Assembly (NCBI GenBank): GCA_014896635.1
Contig: JADBKA010000017.1
Location: forward strand, 1 to 36,038
Length of the DNA stretch: 36,038 nucleotides
From: Ktedonobacteraceae bacterium
GTDB lineage: Bacteria > Chloroflexota > Ktedonobacteria > Ktedonobacterales > Ktedonobacteraceae
Reading direction: 5' to 3'
Under the pieces are notes generated by a model. It worked only from the letters and a program-made list of their open reading frames with translations, did no database searches and had not been told where the DNA came from. Within the stretch, counting starts at the first letter, position 1, and every line of letters starts with the position of its first letter. This document shows, piece by piece, positions 34,972 through 36,038 of this stretch. The translations under genes were made by a program, and so were the position numbers.

Positions 34972-36038
34972 ATGGTGCAGGAAAACAGACAACCACAACC
35001 ACCTCCGGTGGCAAGCCGCACAACACATGCGCCGGTCATCAACACCGCTCATAGCCGCCAGGCGCGCCTCTGTCCTGTCGGCCCTGCCGGCGTGCGGCTG
35101 AAGGATGATTTCTGGGCGCCACGCCGCGACATCAACCGCCTGGTCACGCTCCCATCACAGTATGAGCAGTGTGAGGCAACCGGGCGACTGGATAATTTTC
35201 GTCGCGCAGCAGGCAGGTACAGTGGTCCGTTCCAGGGCTTTTTCTTCAACGACTCCGACGTCTACAAGTGGCTGGAAGCTGCTGCCTGGACGCAGGCCAC
35301 CGATCCCTCACCCGAACTGGCAAAACTGCTCGACGAGGTGGCGCGCCTGGTCGTCGCCGCCCAGGATGAGGATGGCTACTTAAATACGTATTTCACTTTT
35401 GAACGCAAAGCGGAACGCTGGACCAACCTGAAAGATATGCACGAACTGTACTGTGCCGGCCACTTTATACAGGCGGCTGTGGCGCATCACCGTGCAACCG
35501 GCGAGTCGCTATTGCTCGATGTAGCTATCAGGCTGGCAAATCACATTGCGAGCGTTTTCGGTCCAGCCGCGCGACGCGGCGCGTGTGGCCACCCTGAGAT
35601 CGAGATGGCCCTGGTAGAACTGGCACGTGAAACAGACGAGCAGCGTTATGTGGCGCTGGCACAGTTTTTTGTTGATCAGCGCGGCCAGCAGGACCAGCAG
35701 CCACCACTCTTTGGCGGGCATCCCTATTACCAGGACCACGCTCCATTCCGGCAGCAGCAAAGCGTTGCCGGTCACGCCGTGCGCGCGCTCTATCTCTATG
35801 CCGGCGCCACTGATATTTACCTGGAAACAGGCGAGGAGGCACTGAAAAACGCGGTTGATGCACTCTGGCAGGACCTGTATGCTCACCAGGTCTATATCAC
35901 GGGCGGAGTCGGCTCGCGCTACGAGGGCGAAGCCTTCGGCGAAGCATACGAGCTGCCGGACAGGCGCGCATATAGCGAGACCTGTGCGGCCATCGCCAGT
36001 GTGCTATGGAACCTGCGCCTGCTCCAGTTTCAGGGTGA
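34972..36038 (+). CDS. Glycoside hydrolase family 127 (beta-L-arabinofuranosidase-like, DUF1680), 3' partial
   Basis: The first 355 codons of a GH127 enzyme; the rest is beyond the window. Known members release beta-L-arabinofuranose from plant glycoprotein and pectic glycans by a zinc-bound cysteine mechanism. Visible family segments are VRLKDDFWAPRRDINR, RYSGPFQGFFFNDSDVYKWL, AAQDEDGYLNTYF, DMHELYCAGHFIQAAVAHHR, GHAVRALYLYAG and YITGGVGSRYEGEAFGE. AYSETCA at the right end contains the Glu and Cys that bind zinc; the catalytic Cys pair would lie further on. No signal peptide is seen, so a cytoplasmic enzyme acting on imported sugars is likely. The ATG at 34972 has AGGTGA 9 nt upstream. Confidence 0.88.
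   Translation, partial: MVQENRQPQPPPVASRTTHAPVINTAHSRQARLCPVGPAGVRLKDDFWAPRRDINRLVTLPSQYEQCEATGRLDNFRRAAGRYSGPFQGFFFNDSDVYKWLEAAAWTQATDPSPELAKLLDEVARLVVAAQDEDGYLNTYFTFERKAERWTNLKDMHELYCAGHFIQAAVAHHRATGESLLLDVAIRLANHIASVFGPAARRGACGHPEIEMALVELARETDEQRYVALAQFFVDQRGQQDQQPPLFGGHPYYQDHAPFRQQQSVAGHAVRALYLYAGATDIYLETGEEALKNAVDALWQDLYAHQVYITGGVGSRYEGEAFGEAYELPDRRAYSETCAAIASVLWNLRLLQFQG

Overview
The window looks like a chromosomal segment of a Ktedonobacteria-type Chloroflexota bacterium. This is an inference from GC-rich coding DNA with AT-rich intergenic islands, a tig-clpX-lon cluster behind a tRNA-Leu, an Rpn-type nuclease/transposase remnant of a kind common in that class, and long low-complexity protein tails. 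No rRNA, CRISPR array or intact insertion sequence was seen.

Layout. Positions 1-3989 (minus strand) hold a surface-polysaccharide cluster: a DPM-like family 2 glycosyltransferase, a polysaccharide deacetylase, a second family 2 glycosyltransferase, and a family 4 glycosyltransferase that is frameshifted and runs off the left edge. A gap of about 1 kb with several inverted repeats follows. Positions 5049-6842 hold a convergent pair of membrane proteins (AI-2E family permease and HdeD family) around a shared hairpin. Positions 6946-9258 (minus) form a tightly packed unit: an uncharacterised acidic protein, rsmD and an excisionase-like helix-turn-helix protein. A divergent promoter region (9341-9554) with two matching promoters separates it from a plus-strand unit made of a 75-aa protein, a MazF/PemK-like protein and selA. 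An S9 peptidase with its own promoter, a TauE/SafE permease and a DHA2 drug-efflux permease come next.

Positions 16330-20465 are a complete glycolate oxidase operon, glcD-glcE-glcF, ending in a strong terminator. A truncated Rpn-family gene, a promoter and a tRNA-Leu(UAG) lead into trigger factor, ClpX and Lon (21605-27153): folding and ATP-dependent proteolysis, without clpP. A convergent HD-GYP gene follows.

Positions 28246-33766 hold an Mre11/SbcD(YhaO)-like phosphoesterase and a 1319-aa Rad50/SbcC(YhaN)-like ATPase. The phosphoesterase has two altered metal-ligand positions. The ATPase carries a transmembrane hairpin in the middle of its coiled coil and has no zinc-hook CxxC. The right end holds an orphan HATPase remnant, a tRNA-Met(CAU) with a clear terminator, and the 5' part of a family 127 glycoside hydrolase.

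The best candidates for something not well described are the membrane-embedded YhaO/YhaN-like pair, the MazF-like gene joined to a small partner and selA behind a palindrome-bearing promoter, and the acidic protein coupled to rsmD.
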